Assembly: GCA_045616165.1 (NCBI GenBank)
Contig: JAZLGF010000011.1
Coordinates: forward strand, 1 to 64,000
Direction of reading: 5' to 3'
DNA from: RGIG5612 sp045616165
Lineage (GTDB): Bacteria > Bacillota > Clostridia > Lachnospirales > Lachnospiraceae
Length of the DNA stretch: 64,000 nucleotides
The position numbers were made by a program, and so were the translations under genes. The stretch's first letter is position 1, and each line of letters opens with the position of its first letter. Below are positions 51,969 to 60,908 of this stretch, piece by piece. The notes under the pieces are model-generated. The model did no database searches and was not told the origin of the DNA. It worked only from the letters and a program-made list of their open reading frames with translations.

Positions 51969-52107
51969 TTTTGTACCCCTCGTCAAAACTTCATATAACG
52001 TTAGTGGCCATTTAGTCAACAAATAGGATACTATTGTTGATAATCATGAACACTTTTAGCACTTAAAATCATTTTATTATTTAATAAAAAGTTTCAGGGG
52101 TACAAAA
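51969..52107. repeat. 139-base MITE-like element with 12-bp terminal inverted repeats
   Basis: TTTTGTACCCCT (51969-51980) and AGGGGTACAAAA (52096-52107) are perfect inverted repeats 115 bases apart. The interior has a hairpin (TCAACAAATA with TATTGTTGA, 52016-52040) and no ORF. It has the form of a non-autonomous element, although no clear target duplication is seen and a two-sided regulatory structure cannot be excluded. Confidence 0.5.
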
Positions 52108-52170
52108 GTTGACTTTTAACGGCGAATATTTTTTTCAAGCAGAATTTTATATCTTTTATTAGTTTTTTTA

Positions 52171-52179
52171 TGGTATAAT
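52171..52179 (+). promoter_or_regulatory. Extended -10 promoter placing the start at the MobA-like ATG
   Basis: TGGTATAAT (TG at 52171-52172, TATAAT 52174-52179). Seven bases after it is the ATG at 52187, so the RNA should begin at or next to the start codon: a leaderless message. No -35 of note. Confidence 0.55.
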
Positions 52180-52186
52180 AGCGGCT

Positions 52187-52792
52187 ATGAAAAGCTTGGC
52201 AATACTTGCCGGTGGTAAGAGTACCCGCATGGGTACAGATAAAGCCTTCTTAAAGATAGACAAGGCTACTTTTTTGGAACGCATTTTTGCAGATGCGCTT
52301 TATTGTTTTGAAAAAATATATATTTCGGTTGATACAAAAGAGCATGCAAACGAAATAAAAAAAATATTACCACAGGCAAATATAATTATTGATAGGTATG
52401 TTGGACTAGGACCGATTGGGGCTATTACAACGGTGCTTGAAGAAGTGGATGAGGACAAAATAGCATTTGTTCCGACGGATGTTCCGGAAGCGGCGCTAGA
52501 TGTGCTATCGCTTTTAATAGATGAGTGTGATGGTAAGGCGTGTTGCTTGAAACTAGATGAAAAGGTAGAGCCTTTGCTTGCTGCTTATTCAAAAGAGGTA
52601 TTGCCGTTGCTTAAAACAGCAATAAATAATAATGAGTTTTCACTTTATAAGATCTTAAAAGACGAATATAAAGCTATAACAAAATTAGAATTAATTAAAA
52701 AACACCCATATTTGAAACAGGTAGATTTTAAGAGATCTTTCAAAAATATAAATTGTCCTGAAGATTATAAGTTAGTATATGAAAATTATTGA
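52187..52792 (+). CDS. MobA-like NTP transferase (molybdopterin guanylyltransferase family)
   Basis: The 201-residue protein opens with ILAGGKSTRMGTDKAFLKI, the nucleotide-binding signature of MobA-type transferases, and has FVPTDVP (metal Asp) near 106. MobA joins GMP to molybdopterin, but no other molybdenum-cofactor gene is in view. It is the first gene of a run with PIG-L, GT2-GtrA and CapA-like genes, so a sugar-nucleotide role is also possible. It overlaps the PIG-L gene by 14 bases. Probably leaderless. Confidence 0.72.
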   Translation: MKSLAILAGGKSTRMGTDKAFLKIDKATFLERIFADALYCFEKIYISVDTKEHANEIKKILPQANIIIDRYVGLGPIGAITTVLEEVDEDKIAFVPTDVPEAALDVLSLLIDECDGKACCLKLDEKVEPLLAAYSKEVLPLLKTAINNNEFSLYKILKDEYKAITKLELIKKHPYLKQVDFKRSFKNINCPEDYKLVYENY

Positions 52793-54137
52793 TTTAAAAA
52801 AGTTGATAATATCGTTTGCAATTGCGTTTATAGGAGCACTTTGTTTCTTTGCGATTAATTCGTTTGCGAAACAATTAGAACTTGACGTTAGTGCTAATAA
52901 AGAAAGTCATTGCGAAAAAATAACTGATAATAATTATGAAACAAGTGAAAAATTTGAAGCGGGCACAAAGGTAAATATTAACTCAAAAGAAAACATTGAT
53001 TCTATTTATATTAAATGGGAGCATATTCCAGGTAATTGGACTTTAGAAGTTAATGGACAAAATATCGAATGTGGAACAAATAATTTTCTTCATGAATATG
53101 TTAAGCTTCCTATGCCAACAACACAGGCTGTAATTAACATACCGGATTCCGGAACTGAAATTGCTGATGTTTATGCCTTCTCTGAAGGAGAATTGCCAGG
53201 TTTTGTTCAACAATGGCAACCATCATATAATAAAGCGGATATATTAGTTATTGCGACACATGCAGACGATGATGTTTTGTTTTTTGGACCGCTTATTGAA
53301 ATATATGCGGCTCAAAAAAATGCGAGAGTTCAAGTTGCATTTTTTACCAATATGGAGCTTACTGAAAACAATAGATGCCATGAGCTGCTTGAGGGTCTTT
53401 GGACCATGGGCGTAAAACATTATCCATTTACTATGGGCATTAAAGATGCTTATTCAAAGAGTCTTGATGTAACTTTAGAAAAGCTGAATATGAGTGAAGA
53501 TAAGGCATTAGAGCAGACAGTAAGTGTAATTAGAAGATTTAAGCCACAGGTATTAGTTCTTCATGATGAAAATGGCGAATATGGACATGGTCAGCATATT
53601 CTTTCAAGTAAGCTAGGAAGACAGGCTCTTGATATATGTCCAGATGAAACTAGGTATCTAGATTCTGTAAATAAGTATGGAGTTTGGAATGTTCCGAAAT
53701 GTTATTTGCATTTGTATTCACAAAATGAAATTAGACTAGACGCAAGAGCACCTATTGAAGAATTTGGAGGAAAAACTGCTTTAGATATTGCAAAGGAAGC
53801 TTACCTTAAACATGTGTCGCAGCAAGGACCAGAATTTTTTGTTGACGACGATTATGAATATAGTTGCGTACGTTTCGGATTATTTAGAACCTTAGTAGGA
53901 GAAGATACAGGTAATGACATTTTAGAAAATATTATTACGTATGATGAACAAGAAAGAATTAAAAAAGAGCAAGCTGAAAAAGAAAAAGTACCTAAGAAAG
54001 AGAATAATAAAGTACCTGCATTTGTATGGATTATTATTGCATGTGTAGTACTAGTAGGTGTAATTGTTTTTATAACTATATACTTGATACAGGTCCAAAG
54101 AAGGAAAAAAAGAATAAGATTATGGAAAAGACATTAA
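52779..54137 (+). CDS. PIG-L family deacetylase, membrane-anchored
   Basis: The 452-residue protein has an N-terminal membrane helix (about 8-30), a beta-rich outside region (30-145), a PIG-L/LmbE domain (about 150-390) and a second helix (about 408-435) with a basic tail. The domain shows ATHADDDVLFFGP (metal His and Asp pair), and GHGQH for the third ligand. Such enzymes remove acetyl from GlcNAc-type groups. Being anchored outside, a glycan or lipid-linked sugar is the likely target. The ATG sits in the end of the MobA-like gene and its own end overlaps the next gene by 16 bases. Confidence 0.8.
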   Translation: MKIIDLKKLIISFAIAFIGALCFFAINSFAKQLELDVSANKESHCEKITDNNYETSEKFEAGTKVNINSKENIDSIYIKWEHIPGNWTLEVNGQNIECGTNNFLHEYVKLPMPTTQAVINIPDSGTEIADVYAFSEGELPGFVQQWQPSYNKADILVIATHADDDVLFFGPLIEIYAAQKNARVQVAFFTNMELTENNRCHELLEGLWTMGVKHYPFTMGIKDAYSKSLDVTLEKLNMSEDKALEQTVSVIRRFKPQVLVLHDENGEYGHGQHILSSKLGRQALDICPDETRYLDSVNKYGVWNVPKCYLHLYSQNEIRLDARAPIEEFGGKTALDIAKEAYLKHVSQQGPEFFVDDDYEYSCVRFGLFRTLVGEDTGNDILENIITYDEQERIKKEQAEKEKVPKKENNKVPAFVWIIIACVVLVGVIVFITIYLIQVQRRKKRIRLWKRH

Positions 54138-55210
54138 AAAATGCAATTATATTGCCGGTGTTAAATCCGGATATCAAGTTCACAAATTTTGTGAATGAAT
54201 TAATTGCGAATGATTTTAAGGACATAATAGTTATTAATGATGGTAGTGCAGAAGATTATGATGAAATCTTTTTAGCAGCTGCCCAAAATAAACAAGTAAC
54301 ACTCCTTAAACATGAAGTTAATAAAGGTAAAGGCGCCGCACTAAAAACTGCGTTTTCATATCTTTTTGAAAACAGAAAAGATATAGATTATGCAGTAACA
54401 TGTGATGGAGACGGACAACATACAGTTAATTCAATCAAAAACTGTATTGTTTCTTATAAACTTAAGCCGGGTAGTGTTATCATAGGTGGAAGAGATTTTA
54501 ATTCACCTAATGTACCAACAAAGAATAAAATTGGAAATAAAATTTCAAGTAAGGTGTTTAAGTTCGCATGCGGAATCGAACTCAAAGATACCCAAACAGG
54601 ACTTAGAATTATACCGTCAGAATGGTTCGAGAATTTTTCGAAAATAAAAGGTGATAGATATGAGTACGAAACAAATATGCTCATTGAAATTGTTAATAAA
54701 AAAATCCCTTATTACGAAGAACCAATTGAAACAATTTATATTGATGATAATGCGTCATCGCACTTTAATAAAATTACAGATTCGATTAGAATATATGTAA
54801 TAGTATTAAGCTATTTTCTAAAATTTGCACTTAGCTCTATTATCTCATGGAGTTCGGATATAGCGATATACGCTATTTTGCAAGCTATATTAGAACATAA
54901 TAAAGTTAATGCGGGATTACAGGTACTTATTTGTACAGTCGTATCTAGAGTTATATCATCGTTTGTAAACTATATGATAAACAGAAACGGAGTATTCAAG
55001 TCTACAGACGGTGTACAAAAAACATTGTTCAGGTATTATATTTTGGCATTTTGCCAGATGCTTGCATCTTACCTTTTGGTAGCATTCTTCACAAATATTA
55101 TGCATGCAAGTGGAGTGCTTGAATTATTAGTAAAATGTATAGTTGATCTTTTCTTGTTTTTCTTTAGCTATAACATTCAAAGAAAAGTTATATTTAAAAA
55201 TAAAAAGTAG
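54122..55210 (+). CDS. Glycosyltransferase family 2 fused to GtrA
   Basis: The ~362-residue protein has a GT2 domain (1-220) with ILPVLNPDIKF, IVINDGSAEDY and TCDGDGQHT (the metal-binding D-x-D region), then a GtrA domain with four membrane segments (about 235-355). GtrA-like parts move polyprenyl-linked sugars or anchor the transferase. The ATG at 54122 gives an ordinary GT2 start; the upstream in-frame ORF from 54026 lies wholly over the PIG-L tail. It fits envelope glycan decoration together with PIG-L and CapA-like neighbours. Confidence 0.82.
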   Translation: MEKTLKNAIILPVLNPDIKFTNFVNELIANDFKDIIVINDGSAEDYDEIFLAAAQNKQVTLLKHEVNKGKGAALKTAFSYLFENRKDIDYAVTCDGDGQHTVNSIKNCIVSYKLKPGSVIIGGRDFNSPNVPTKNKIGNKISSKVFKFACGIELKDTQTGLRIIPSEWFENFSKIKGDRYEYETNMLIEIVNKKIPYYEEPIETIYIDDNASSHFNKITDSIRIYVIVLSYFLKFALSSIISWSSDIAIYAILQAILEHNKVNAGLQVLICTVVSRVISSFVNYMINRNGVFKSTDGVQKTLFRYYILAFCQMLASYLLVAFFTNIMHASGVLELLVKCIVDLFLFFFSYNIQRKVIFKNKK

Positions 55211-55225
55211 AGAAAACGGTGAAAA

Positions 55226-56512
55226 ATGGAAAAAAGACGTCGTAGAAGAACAAAATCTGGAAGAAGATTAAAACCAGGAATATTAATAGTAATAGTAGCG
55301 GTTTTGATAGTAGCAGTTGTGGCTATTTTGGTTGTTACTAATAATAAAAAAGGACCTGATGTTCAAAAAGTAGTTATGCCAGAACCTCAGGTTGTAGCAA
55401 CAGCAACAATTGGAGCTACTGGAGATATTTTAATTCATGATCCTATACTAAGTACAGTTCAAGGCGATGGGTATAACTTTGAACCTTGCTTTAGTCTTGT
55501 TGCACCTTATTATTCACAATTGGATTTAATGATTGCGAACTTAGAGGTTACATGTGGCGGTGAAGAATATGGAAGTTATTGTGGTTATCCTATCTTTAAT
55601 TGTCCGGATACAATAGTAACTGCGCTAAAAAATGCAGGTGTAGACGTTTGCCTTACAGCAAATAATCATGCTTACGATACAGGCTATGATGGAATGCTTA
55701 GAACATTAGATATTGTAAACAATAATGGACTTGGACATTTAGGAACAAGACAGACTAATACAGAACCATTCGTTATGATTAAGCAAATTAATGGAATTAA
55801 AATAGGAATGGTAAATTATACATATGATACAAGGCCTTACCCAGAAGCGCAGAAATCATTAAATGGGATAACTATGCGTGATGAAGCTCAGGATTTAGTA
55901 AATAGCTTTTGTTATGATGATTTAGATACATTATATAAAAATATAAAAGATGACCTTTATCATATGGATATGGTTGGGGTTGATGCAAAAATTGTTTTCA
56001 TACATTGGGGAAATGAATATACAGATGAACCTAATTCGTATGAAGAAGAAATTAGTCAGCAAATATGCGAACTTGGAGCTGATGTGATTATAGGCGGACA
56101 TCCACATGTTATTCAAGAATATAGAACATTAAAATCTAGTTCGGGTCATGAATGTATGTGTCTTTATTCAATGGGCAACGAAATCTCAAACCAACGTGCA
56201 TATATCATGGATGAAGATGGAAATAGAGGTTATACAGAGGATGGTTTGATTTTTGAACTTACACTTTCAAAATTTAATAATGGAAAATCAAAAATCACAG
56301 GATTAAAAATTATTCCTACCTGGGTTCAACTTATCGGAGGACAGTATAAGATTATAGCATTAGATAATGAGAAAAGTTCATCAGAGTGGGGCAGTGATGA
56401 TCCAGGCGCAGCAAGAGCTTCTTATGAGAGAACATTAGGAAGATTAAGCAATGAATATAATGCTTTTAGAATCAAAAAGAATCAAAGCGAAGAACCTAAA
56501 AGTGTTAATTAA
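55226..56512 (+). CDS. CapA family protein (PGA_cap domain)
   Basis: The 428-residue protein has a basic N-terminus (KRRRRRTKSGRR), one membrane helix (about 18-40) and an outside metallophosphatase-like PGA_cap domain. Landmarks are ATGDILIHDPI, IANLEVTCGG, LTANNHAYDTGYDGM and IGGHPHVIQE (metal ligands His and Asp). CapA members assist poly-gamma-glutamate capsule synthesis, but no capB/capC is present, so a cell-surface hydrolase or phosphatase role is as likely. It begins 15 bases after the GT2-GtrA gene. Confidence 0.83.
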   Translation: MEKRRRRRTKSGRRLKPGILIVIVAVLIVAVVAILVVTNNKKGPDVQKVVMPEPQVVATATIGATGDILIHDPILSTVQGDGYNFEPCFSLVAPYYSQLDLMIANLEVTCGGEEYGSYCGYPIFNCPDTIVTALKNAGVDVCLTANNHAYDTGYDGMLRTLDIVNNNGLGHLGTRQTNTEPFVMIKQINGIKIGMVNYTYDTRPYPEAQKSLNGITMRDEAQDLVNSFCYDDLDTLYKNIKDDLYHMDMVGVDAKIVFIHWGNEYTDEPNSYEEEISQQICELGADVIIGGHPHVIQEYRTLKSSSGHECMCLYSMGNEISNQRAYIMDEDGNRGYTEDGLIFELTLSKFNNGKSKITGLKIIPTWVQLIGGQYKIIALDNEKSSSEWGSDDPGAARASYERTLGRLSNEYNAFRIKKNQSEEPKSVN

Positions 56513-56546
56513 ATAGTTAAAACTAGCAAAAAAATGGGATGGGAAA

Positions 56547-58007
56547 ATGAAAATAGGATTTGACAACGACAAGTATATAAAACTACAAAGTGAGCATATT
56601 ATCGAAAGAATCTCAAAGTTTGATAACAAGCTTTACTTAGAATTTGGCGGAAAACTTTTTGATGATCTTCATGCGTCAAGAGTTCTTCCAGGATTTCATG
56701 CCGATAGTAAATTGCAAATGTTATTACAATTAGTTGATAAGGCAGAAATCGTAATGGTTGTTAGTGCGGAAGATATCGAGCATAACAAGATTAGAGAAGA
56801 CTTAGGTATAACTTATGATATAGACGTTTTAAGACTTGTTGATGAGTATAGAAATAAAGGGCTATACGTTAGCAGTGTTGTAATCACAAAGTTTGCAGGC
56901 CAAAGAAGTGTTCTGCATTTTGAAGAAAAATTAGAAAAACATAATCTTAAAGTTTATCATCATTTTCTTATTCCAGGTTATCCCGCAGATGTTCAAGGAG
57001 TTATTAGTGATGAAGGTTATGGAAAAAATGATTATATTGAAACTACCAGACCATTAATCGTTGTTACCGCTCCGGGACCAGGCTCGGGAAAAATGAGTAC
57101 ATGTTTATCTCAGCTTTATCATGAACATAAGCGCGGAATTAACGCTGGATATGCAAAATTTGAAACATTCCCAATCTGGAATCTTCCACTTGATCACCCA
57201 GTTAATTTAGCATATGAAGCAGCAACAGCAGACTTAAATGATATAAACATGATTGATCCATATCACCTTAAAGCATATGGAGAAACGACAGTAAACTACA
57301 ATAGAGATGTTGAAATATTCCCTGTAGTAAATGCTATGTTTGAGGAAATATATGGTAAAAGTCCATATAAATCGCCTACAGACATGGGAGTTAATATGGT
57401 AGGAAATTGCATCACTGATGACGAAGCATGCCAAGAAGCAGCAAGACAGGAAATAATTAGAAGATATTTTAAGGCATTAGTAGGTGTTGCTGATGGCAAA
57501 AAAGAAATAGACGAAGTAAATAAAATTAAAGTTTTGATGAGCCAGGAAAATTTGGATGTTACGGAAAGGAAAGTTGTAAAAGCAGCAAGAGAACGTGCTG
57601 AGCAAACTGGGGAAGTAGCAACAGCAATTGAACTGGCAGACGGAACAATTATTACAGGAAAAACTGGAGAACTTTTAGGAGCCAGTGCTGCATGTTTAAT
57701 AAAAGCACTAAAACATTTAGCAAACATACCAAAAGAAACACCGGTTCTTTCACCAGAATGTATTGAACCTATTCAAAAATTAAAAACAAATTATTTAGGA
57801 AGTAGAAATCCAAGATTACATCCAGATGAATTTTTAGTAGCTCTTTCTACTAATGCATCAACAGATAGCATGGCAGAACTTACATTAGAACAGCTTCCAA
57901 AATTAAATGGATGCTCAGTTCACACAACAGCGGCTCTTTCGGCAATTGATAGACGAACATTCAAAAGATTAGAATGTGATTTAACATACGAACCAAAGGA
58001 ATTATAA
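56547..58007 (+). CDS. DUF1846 family protein
   Basis: The 486-residue cytoplasmic protein matches the DUF1846 family in length and in stretches such as YLEFGGKLFDDLHASRVLPG, VVTAPGPGSGKMSTCLSQLY (a P-loop-like glycine turn), and LGSRNPRLHPDEFLVALS. Family members have been crystallised, with a nucleotide-binding-like fold, but function is not established. It is one base before the symporter gene, so the pair is coupled. Confidence 0.88.
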   Translation: MKIGFDNDKYIKLQSEHIIERISKFDNKLYLEFGGKLFDDLHASRVLPGFHADSKLQMLLQLVDKAEIVMVVSAEDIEHNKIREDLGITYDIDVLRLVDEYRNKGLYVSSVVITKFAGQRSVLHFEEKLEKHNLKVYHHFLIPGYPADVQGVISDEGYGKNDYIETTRPLIVVTAPGPGSGKMSTCLSQLYHEHKRGINAGYAKFETFPIWNLPLDHPVNLAYEAATADLNDINMIDPYHLKAYGETTVNYNRDVEIFPVVNAMFEEIYGKSPYKSPTDMGVNMVGNCITDDEACQEAARQEIIRRYFKALVGVADGKKEIDEVNKIKVLMSQENLDVTERKVVKAARERAEQTGEVATAIELADGTIITGKTGELLGASAACLIKALKHLANIPKETPVLSPECIEPIQKLKTNYLGSRNPRLHPDEFLVALSTNASTDSMAELTLEQLPKLNGCSVHTTAALSAIDRRTFKRLECDLTYEPKEL

Positions 58008-58008
58008 G

Positions 58009-59577
58009 ATGGAAATATTAAAACTTACTAACGAAAATATTGATATTATTTCAGAAAAAATAGGCGATGTCTATGCGAGCGCAGGCTGTACTAAAAAAGA
58101 ATGCTTTAGAGCTAAACTTTTATTAGAAGAGTCTCTTTTGAAATATCAAGCAAGATTTGGTGAAGATACAGAACTTTATTATCGTTCTTATAAAATCTTT
58201 GGACAATTAAGATTTACAATAAGAATTAGAACAGCGTCTTTTGATCCATTTACCTTAGAAGAAAATCCAATGGCGTTTATGCTTCAATCGGTTATGTCCA
58301 GCTTTGAAAACGGAATGCCAACATGGAAGTATAAAAATCTAGAAAACGAAATCGTTTTTGTTATTCGTAAAAAAGCAACTTTAAATAGTGTTACAAAAAT
58401 TCTCATAGCGCTTGTTATAGCAATCGTTGCCGGAATCATTGCAAGACTAGTTATTCCGGGGGAGGCAATGCATATTATTGTTGCTGATTACCTAGATCCG
58501 ATTTCTAATGCATATGCGGGAATGTTCTGCGTTATGGCTGTGCTTTTGACATTCTTTGCAATTTCAACCAGTATCGTACATATAGGAGACATGGCAGCAG
58601 TTGGCGCAATTGGCGGAAAAACTATGAAGAGATATTTACTTATTTCTGCTTTAGCCGCAATTATTCTAACAGCACCATTACTTTTTATGGTTAACACAAG
58701 CAGTTCAGGTCAGATGTCAGTTACAGCAAAATCTATTTATGATATTTTAGTTGGCTTTTTACCACAAAATATTGTTGCACCATTTCTTGATTTCAATTCA
58801 ATTCATATTATGATAATTGGTGCGATGTTTGGATTTTCGCTTTTGACGTTAGGACAAAAAGGAGAGACTGTTTCAAAATTCTTTGATGAATGTAACCTTG
58901 TTGCAATTTATACAAACAATTTTTTGAATAGATTTATATGCTTTTATGCAGCAATAAAACTTTTTAATATTATTACGGATAGTGATTTTTCCCAGCTTGC
59001 CAGTGCAGGAAAAATGCTCATTTATATCATTGCGGCTGAATTCATTCTTTTGGTATTTTATTCTGTATATACGTGTCTTAAAACAAAAAGGAAATTTAAG
59101 GATTATGCGAAGAGTGTTTTACCAGCATCACTAGTTTGCCTTACATCAGCTAGTTTCGGCGCATCGTTTAGCACAATTTTTGATTCAATGTTGGACGCAG
59201 ATGTTGAGGTTAATACACTTAACCTTTCAGTCAATTTAGGAAGTGTTTTCTTCCAACCGGCTTATACAATCGTATTTATTTTCTCGTCACTATTTATGGC
59301 AAATCAATACGGAGTACAAATTTCAGTAGTATGGATAATAACAGCAATCATTCTTTCAATCATATTTGTTGGAACAATGCCTAATGTACCGGGTGCATCG
59401 ATCGCAGTAATTACACTTTTGTATTCACAACTTGGAATTCCGGCAGAAGGTTTAGCGCTTGTTATCGCAATCAACGCAATCTTACAGTTTGTTACAGTAG
59501 CAGTTGATATGTGGTGCTTACAAAGTGAAATTCTTTGCATAGATTATTCAACTAAAAAGAAACTTATTAAAGGATAA
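58009..59577 (+). CDS. Cation:dicarboxylate symporter with extra N-terminal domain
   Basis: The 522-residue protein has a GltP/DctA-type transporter from about residue 125 to 515, with about eight helices, the serine-rich re-entrant-loop region, VGTMPNVPGASIAVITLLY, and the final helix motif AVDMWCLQSEI (DxxxR-like place). The first ~120 residues are soluble and contain AKLLLEESLLKYQ, which looks like the N-box helix of an RsbW/HATPase-type fold, without clear ATP-lid motifs. Such an addition is unusual in this family. Substrate: probably a dicarboxylate or amino acid. Its ATG is one base after the DUF1846 stop. Confidence 0.8.
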   Translation: MEILKLTNENIDIISEKIGDVYASAGCTKKECFRAKLLLEESLLKYQARFGEDTELYYRSYKIFGQLRFTIRIRTASFDPFTLEENPMAFMLQSVMSSFENGMPTWKYKNLENEIVFVIRKKATLNSVTKILIALVIAIVAGIIARLVIPGEAMHIIVADYLDPISNAYAGMFCVMAVLLTFFAISTSIVHIGDMAAVGAIGGKTMKRYLLISALAAIILTAPLLFMVNTSSSGQMSVTAKSIYDILVGFLPQNIVAPFLDFNSIHIMIIGAMFGFSLLTLGQKGETVSKFFDECNLVAIYTNNFLNRFICFYAAIKLFNIITDSDFSQLASAGKMLIYIIAAEFILLVFYSVYTCLKTKRKFKDYAKSVLPASLVCLTSASFGASFSTIFDSMLDADVEVNTLNLSVNLGSVFFQPAYTIVFIFSSLFMANQYGVQISVVWIITAIILSIIFVGTMPNVPGASIAVITLLYSQLGIPAEGLALVIAINAILQFVTVAVDMWCLQSEILCIDYSTKKKLIKG

Positions 59578-59594
59578 ATGATATAATTTTAATG

Positions 59595-60500
59595 TTAGAA
59601 ATTCCAACGGCCTGATGCTCCACATGGTAGTGTCAGGCCATTTGATTTTACAGGAAGTCCAACTTCATCGGAACATACTTTTCCTCCACGAGGAGCGCTA
59701 ATTACGCTTTCAAGCATGTATGTAAGAACTGCAGGCTGTAGTCCGGTAGTATAAGAGTTGATTAAGAAAAATAGAGCATCATCTTTTAATATCTGGTTAC
59801 AAAGCTTAATAAAATCAAAAATATTATCTTCAATTTTCCAAATCTCTCCTTTAGGACCTCGGCCGTAGCTAGGAGGGTCCATGATGATTGCATCATATTT
59901 ATTTCCACGTCTTATTTCGCGTTCAACAAATTTCTGACAATCGTCAACAAGCCATCTTGTAAGAGATTCATCAATATTAGAATCTTTTGCATTCTCTTTA
60001 GCCCAGTTAACCATTCCCTTAGAAGCGTCTACATGCGTAACATGGGCACCTGCTTTAGCACATGCACATGTAGCTCCGCCAGTATAAGCGAAAAGATTTA
60101 ATACTTTAATTTCTTTTGCGCCTTCTTTTAGTTTGTTTGCAATCAAAGCCGCAGCCCATTCCCAGTTTGCTGCCTGCTCAGGGAAAAGCCCAGTATGCTT
60201 AAAACTAAAAGGCTTTAAGTTGAACGTTAGGGTAGAGTCTAAATCCAAATCAGAAAGGGATTTGATTTCATAATTAATTTTCCATTGATTTGGTAAATCG
60301 AAAAATTCCCATTCACCACCGCCTTTGTTTGAACGATGGTAATGGGCATTTATTTTTTTCCATTCAAGGATTTGCTTAGGAGTAGTCCAAATAACCTGAG
60401 GGTCAGGACGAAGGAGAATATAATCTCCCCATTTTTCAAGCTTTTCGCCTGAAGAAGTATCTAAAACTGTATAATCTTTCCAATTATCAGCTAAATACAT
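59595..60500 (-). CDS. Class I SAM-dependent methyltransferase (RlmI-like)
   Basis: The 301-residue protein has SAM motif I VLNLFAYTGGATCACA, an acidic motif II in HVDASKGMV, and motif IV IIMDPPSYGRGP, as in rRNA large-subunit methyltransferases of the RlmI/RlmK group. It lacks the N-terminal PUA domain found in RlmI and is shorter than it. The likely substrate is rRNA, not proved. Its start overlaps the stop of the DUF1292 gene by one base. It converges with the symporter gene with no clear terminator. Confidence 0.8.
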   Translation of the reverse strand: MYLADNWKDYTVLDTSSGEKLEKWGDYILLRPDPQVIWTTPKQILEWKKINAHYHRSNKGGGEWEFFDLPNQWKINYEIKSLSDLDLDSTLTFNLKPFSFKHTGLFPEQAANWEWAAALIANKLKEGAKEIKVLNLFAYTGGATCACAKAGAHVTHVDASKGMVNWAKENAKDSNIDESLTRWLVDDCQKFVEREIRRGNKYDAIIMDPPSYGRGPKGEIWKIEDNIFDFIKLCNQILKDDALFFLINSYTTGLQPAVLTYMLESVISAPRGGKVCSDEVGLPVKSNGLTLPCGASGRWNF

Positions 60501-60793
60501 TATTTTTCTTCACTCATTTCGCTTTCAGTTTCTTCAACGATTCTTTCGAATTCTTTAGCAACGAGGTCAAATTCCTCATCAGATTCAATATCTAAGAATT
60601 CAAATTCATCATTTTCAAGCTCGTTGTAAACGAAAAGGAAAACATCATCAGCTTCTTCATCAACAGGAACAAGTGCAACATAGTCTTTTCCGTTAACATC
60701 AAAGATAAATAATGGTTCAGCTTCAACCTTCTCATCATTATCAAATTCAAGTGTAATTGTTATGTTTTCTTCGTTCTTTTCAATATCTGACAT
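60500..60793 (-). CDS. DUF1292 family acidic protein
   Basis: The 97-residue very acidic protein carries the DUF1292 core: ITLEFDNDEKVEAEPLFIFD, YVALVPVDE and VFLFVYNELE. Function is unknown; these small proteins are widespread in Firmicutes. GGAGG lies eight bases before the ATG on the - strand. It is cotranscribed with the methyltransferase gene. Confidence 0.88.
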   Translation of the reverse strand: MSDIEKNEENITITLEFDNDEKVEAEPLFIFDVNGKDYVALVPVDEEADDVFLFVYNELENDEFEFLDIESDEEFDLVAKEFERIVEETESEMSEEK

Positions 60794-60847
60794 TTTCTTG
60801 TCCTCCGATAAATTAATATGCCATTATTTTAACTTAAATACGCTATT

Positions 60848-60879
60848 TTGTACATAAAAAAGGCAATATAGTGTATAAT
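60848..60879 (+). promoter_or_regulatory. Possible promoter of butyrate kinase 2
   Basis: TATAAT (60874-60879); the only -35-like box is TTGTAC (60848-60853), 20 bases away, which is long. Confidence 0.35.
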
Positions 60880-60908
60880 AAAGTCAAATAAAATTTTGGA
60901 GGACAAAA

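Noticed and set aside
57296..57727. 143-codon ORF on the - strand inside DUF1846
   Set aside because: Overlaps a well-recognised gene; Ser/Ala-rich product typical of antisense frames.
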